This document shows positions 15,926-17,783 of a stretch of DNA of 17,783 nt, one piece after another. The position numbers and the translations under genes were made by a program. The DNA is taken from positions 1-17,783 of the forward strand of contig SLHB01000025.1 in NCBI GenBank assembly GCA_007136375.1, in the 5' to 3' direction. Source of the stretch: Candidatus Hydrogenedentota bacterium (GTDB taxonomy: Bacteria > Hydrogenedentota > Hydrogenedentia > Hydrogenedentales > SLHB01). Below the pieces are notes generated by a model. That model ran no database searches, was not told the DNA's origin, and saw only the letters and a list, made by a program, of their open reading frames with translations. Position 1 is the first letter of the stretch. Every line of letters starts with the position of its first letter.

Positions 15926-16292
15926 TGTTCCTTCTCCTCTGCTGTGGCGTTCGCGGGTCCCGCCCGGCCGCTGGCGTTGCCTGGCCAGAACGGATTGCGA
16001 CGCGGGAACGCCTATGTGTATGGATTTCGTTGGAAAGAATCGGCGGCGCGGCGGCAACGCGCGCGTTGGAAAGGGACGGCTCCCACGGACTGGGAGCGGG
16101 CGGCGCTTACGCGCCCCGCTTGCTCGCGGCGGGGCAAGGCGCTGACCACCATGTCTGCATCCATCATAAGAACATTCGCGCAAAGCGCGCCTCCAGCCAC
16201 GTGAATGGCCCGCCCCACGGGTCCGCGCGCTCCACATGGCTTTGGTGGATCCCCTGCCGCCGCACCCTGGAAGCTGGTCTGGGGACAGGTCT
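15926..16292 (-). promoter_or_regulatory. Long structured leader upstream of the betaine genes
   Basis: About 360 bases separate the predicted transcription start from the first methyltransferase codon, and none looks coding. In transcript order there are three hairpins. GCCCCGC/GCGGGGC is at 16135-16113, then GCGG-x2-GGCGC-ttac-GCGCC-CCGC at 16119-16096, then CTCCCA-5-TGGGAG at 16096-16080. The first two share 16113-16119 and so exclude each other. A 14-bp palindrome CAACGCGCGCGTTG (16055-16068) and a 10-bp direct repeat CGTTGGAAAG (16028-16037 and 16064-16073) follow. It matches no riboswitch consensus I can recall (glycine, SAM or SAH). Confidence 0.4.
16281..16292. repeat. GGGGACAGGTCT motif, left copy flanking the aldo/keto reductase
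   Basis: GGGGACAGGTCT here is the exact inverse of AGACCTGTCCCC at 17370-17381. The two copies face each other about 1.1 kb apart across the reductase gene. On the minus strand the sequence reads TTTAATAGACCTGTCCCC, so it also supplies bases next to the -10 element of the betaine promoter. The motif resembles short palindromes often seen beside REP/IS200-type transposase genes; this link is from memory and uncertain. Confidence 0.55.
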
Positions 16293-16322
16293 ATTAAACC
16301 AAACGCCGCTTGGGCTTGTCAA
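16293..16322 (-). promoter_or_regulatory. Candidate sigma70 promoter for the betaine genes
   Basis: On the minus strand TTGACA (16322-16317, 6/6 to consensus) is followed after 18 bases by TTTAAT (16298-16293, 5/6). AT-rich sequence (GTTTTCATTTTTTTGA) lies just upstream, like an UP element. Transcription would start near 16286 and run into the glycine/sarcosine methyltransferase. Its -10 adjoins a repeated motif, so chance resemblance is possible. Confidence 0.6.
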
Positions 16323-16431
16323 GGCCTCTAGTCAAAAAAATGAAAACTACGTATATGCGCAAGAAACCGCGCGCCTGGCGGTCCCCGCCCGGCGACCACC
16401 GCCGCCCAGGCCGGAGTAGTTGCAGAGAATG

Positions 16432-16461
16432 ACGACAGTGGGAGGGCGGTTTGTGTAGAAT
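16432..16461 (+). promoter_or_regulatory. Weak candidate promoter for the aldo/keto reductase
   Basis: ACGACA (16432-16437) and TAGAAT (16456-16461) are 18 bases apart and match the -35 and -10 consensus 4/6 and 5/6. They lie about 50 bases before the reductase ATG, which has its own ribosome site (ACGGAGGC). The interval 16323-16510 otherwise shows no gene. Confidence 0.3.
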
Positions 16462-16510
16462 GAGAGCCTGACAACGGATGCCGTTCACGACTAACGGAGG
16501 CTAGACAGCA

Positions 16511-17371
16511 ATGCGAATCAACCGGCGCGATTTCATGAAGCATTCCGCGGGCGCGATCGCCGCCGCTTACGGCGTAGGCGCGGCGGCGCCGAAGGCTTTC
16601 GCGGGGACGCCGAAGGCGTGCTCCACCCAAATGCTGGGCAATACAGGAATCACAACGACCTTTCTCGGCATGGGCACGGGCGTCCGCGCGTCCAACAACC
16701 AGTCGGCATTGACTCGGCGCGGCGACAATCATTATATGGCGGTGCTTGAGCACGCCTATGACCAAGGGCTGCGCTATTTCGACATGGCCGACATGTACGG
16801 CGCGCACTCTTACGTTCGCGACGCCATGAAGTCGTTCATGGACCGCGACAAAGTGTTGTTGCAAACCAAGACCTTTTCGCGGGACGGCGATCAGGTGGCC
16901 GCGGACTTGGAGCGCTATCACCAGGAACTGGACACGGACGTCATCGACCTTGCCTTGTTCCACTGTCTGATGGACGAGGATTGGCCGAACCAGATGGGCC
17001 ACGCCATGGACGTGATGGAGGACGCCAAGGCCAAGGGCCGCATCCGCGCGCACGGCGTTTCCTGTCACGACTTCGGCGCGCTCCAAGCGGCCGTGGAAAG
17101 CGACTGGGTGGACACCATCCTCGTGCGGATCAACCCCTATGGCAACCGCATGGACGCGCCCACCGACGAGGTGTTGCCGGTGTTGGAGCGCGCTTGCGAG
17201 AACGGCAAGGGGCTCATCGGCATGAAGATCCTTGGCGAGGGCGACCTGGCGGATCGTAAGGAAGAGTGCTTTGAGTTCGCGGCGAACCTCGACTGCATCC
17301 ACGCCATCACCATCGGGTTCCTCGACACGCAAGAGATCGACGAAGCGGTGACGCTGCTGGGCGAGGCGTAG
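16511..17371 (+). CDS. Tat-exported aldo/keto reductase
   Basis: A 286-residue protein with a twin-arginine signal (NRRDFMK, residues 4-10, then HSAGAIAAAYGVGAAAPKAF), so it is probably folded in the cytoplasm and exported. The aldo/keto reductase barrel carries the expected tetrad: D91 and Y96 in YFDMADMYG, K120 in LLQTKTF, H151 in LALFHCL. Further family features are RIRAHGVSCHDFGAL (178-191) and GLIGMKILGEG (234-244). Family members reduce carbonyls with NAD(P)H. An exported copy would need cofactor outside or bound before export, so its true reaction is uncertain. No C-terminal ferredoxin domain is present, unlike some longer relatives. ATG at 16511 follows ACGGAGGC. It is divergent from the betaine genes and its stop overlaps a repeated motif. 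Confidence 0.9.
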   Translation: MRINRRDFMKHSAGAIAAAYGVGAAAPKAFAGTPKACSTQMLGNTGITTTFLGMGTGVRASNNQSALTRRGDNHYMAVLEHAYDQGLRYFDMADMYGAHSYVRDAMKSFMDRDKVLLQTKTFSRDGDQVAADLERYHQELDTDVIDLALFHCLMDEDWPNQMGHAMDVMEDAKAKGRIRAHGVSCHDFGALQAAVESDWVDTILVRINPYGNRMDAPTDEVLPVLERACENGKGLIGMKILGEGDLADRKEECFEFAANLDCIHAITIGFLDTQEIDEAVTLLGEA

Positions 17372-17381
17372 ACCTGTCCCC
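17370..17381. repeat. AGACCTGTCCCC motif, right copy flanking the aldo/keto reductase
   Basis: This is the exact 12-base inverse of 16281-16292, overlapping the last two bases of the reductase stop codon. The pair brackets the gene and the region upstream of it. No target-site duplication or transposase is visible. Confidence 0.55.
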
Positions 17382-17466
17382 TGCCCCGCCGGCACAGGCG
17401 CCTTCTGCGGGGATGGGACTTGATTCCACGCCGCCGCATCCGTTTACTAGAGAGACGGGCGCTGGC

Positions 17467-17497
17467 CCCGGCGCGCGCGAAATGACCGCGCGCCGGG
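17467..17497. other. GC-rich 11-bp perfect hairpin between the reductase and the next gene
   Basis: CCCGGCGCGCG (17467-17477) pairs exactly with CGCGCGCCGGG (17487-17497) around a 9-base loop. The octamer GGCGCTGG lies on both sides as a direct repeat (about 17458-17465 and 17501-17508). No T run follows, so intrinsic termination of the reductase transcript is possible but unproven. Confidence 0.4.
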
Positions 17498-17580
17498 ACT
17501 GGCGCTGGGGCCCCACGCGCCAAAAACGGCGTTAGTGACGGCGAGAAACGGGAAACGCAGTACGTTGAAGGAGGGAAAGC

Positions 17581-17783
17581 ATGCGCCAACACACGCTCGC
17601 GGCTCTGCTGACGGCGGGTTTGTTGACCTGCGCGCTGGCGGGCGGCCAAGTGAATCCGATTATCGGCAACTGGGAAGGCAGCTATTCCGGAAGCCAGGGA
17701 ACCGGCGACATCACCGCCAAGATCATTGGGCTCGGCGGCAATGAATACCGCCTCGTCCTGGAAGGTCAGGGCATGGACGCGGC
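17581..17783 (+). CDS. Secreted protein, 5' part only (possible DUF1080-associated N-terminal domain)
   Basis: The ATG at 17581 lies 6 bases after GGAGG and the frame stays open to the window end, giving 67 codons. MRQHTLAALLTAGLLTCALA is a signal peptide with likely cleavage before GGQVNP. The mature start reads NPIIGNWEGSYSGSQGTGDI and then TAKIIGLGGNEYRLVLEGQG. This resembles short beta-rich domains that precede DUF1080 (3-keto-glycoside hydrolase-like) domains in planctomycete-type bacteria. That match is from memory and the rest of the gene is missing, so function is open. Confidence 0.7.
   Translation, partial: MRQHTLAALLTAGLLTCALAGGQVNPIIGNWEGSYSGSQGTGDITAKIIGLGGNEYRLVLEGQGMDA

Noticed and set aside
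15926..16237. Upstream extension of the glycine/sarcosine methyltransferase to 378 residues
   Set aside because: The added 104 residues are Arg/Pro/Ser-rich, contain no family sequence, cover hairpins and palindromes of the leader, and would give a protein far longer than the family.
15926..16285. Glycine or SAM/SAH riboswitch ahead of the betaine genes
   Set aside because: The biology would fit, but I cannot find the conserved core sequences of these classes; only unspecific hairpins are visible.

Overview
This is a GC-rich bacterial chromosomal window with long secreted right-handed beta-helix proteins, a polysaccharide lyase, a Tat-exported aldo/keto reductase and glycine-betaine synthesis genes. 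Together these suggest an uncultured saprophyte of the Planctomycetota / Hydrogenedentota / Lentisphaerota kind. That placement is inference from gene content; no rRNA or taxonomic marker is present. Layout: 1-865 has no intact gene. It holds a cluster of short palindromic dispersed repeats, both direct and inverted, that abuts a decayed IS3-family insertion sequence (517-669), followed by a pair of interleaved inverted repeats (690-754). 866-3746 (+) encodes a secreted beta-helix protein and a 51-residue membrane peptide. 3763-7461 (-) encodes, from right to left, a PilZ-type c-di-GMP receptor, a SLAC1/TehA-like anion channel and an exported YtcJ-like amidohydrolase. 7660-14050 (-) is a tightly spaced same-strand run: a PL8 polysaccharide lyase, an AAA/OLD-type ATPase, a small TOPRIM-like protein and a second beta-helix protein with a C-terminal Fn3-like domain. 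The ATPase and TOPRIM genes overlap (GTGA) and look like a two-gene anti-phage cassette lodged inside a glycan-degradation cluster. 14187-16322 (-) is a self-contained betaine transcription unit: a candidate sigma70 promoter, a long structured leader, glycine/sarcosine methyltransferase, then sarcosine/dimethylglycine methyltransferase overlapping by ATGA, and a strong intrinsic terminator. The first gene appears to start on ATT. 16511-17371 (+) is the aldo/keto reductase, flanked by a 12-bp inverted motif. 17581-end (+) is the start of a secreted protein cut by the window edge. Working together: the PL8 lyase and the two beta-helix proteins point to extracellular breakdown of acidic polysaccharide. 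The methyltransferases make the osmoprotectant glycine betaine from glycine using S-adenosylmethionine, which suggests a saline or osmotically variable habitat. The PilZ protein hints at c-di-GMP signalling. The part most likely to be a less-described system is the ATPase-TOPRIM pair. All long ORFs antisense to the large genes were judged to be high-GC shadows.
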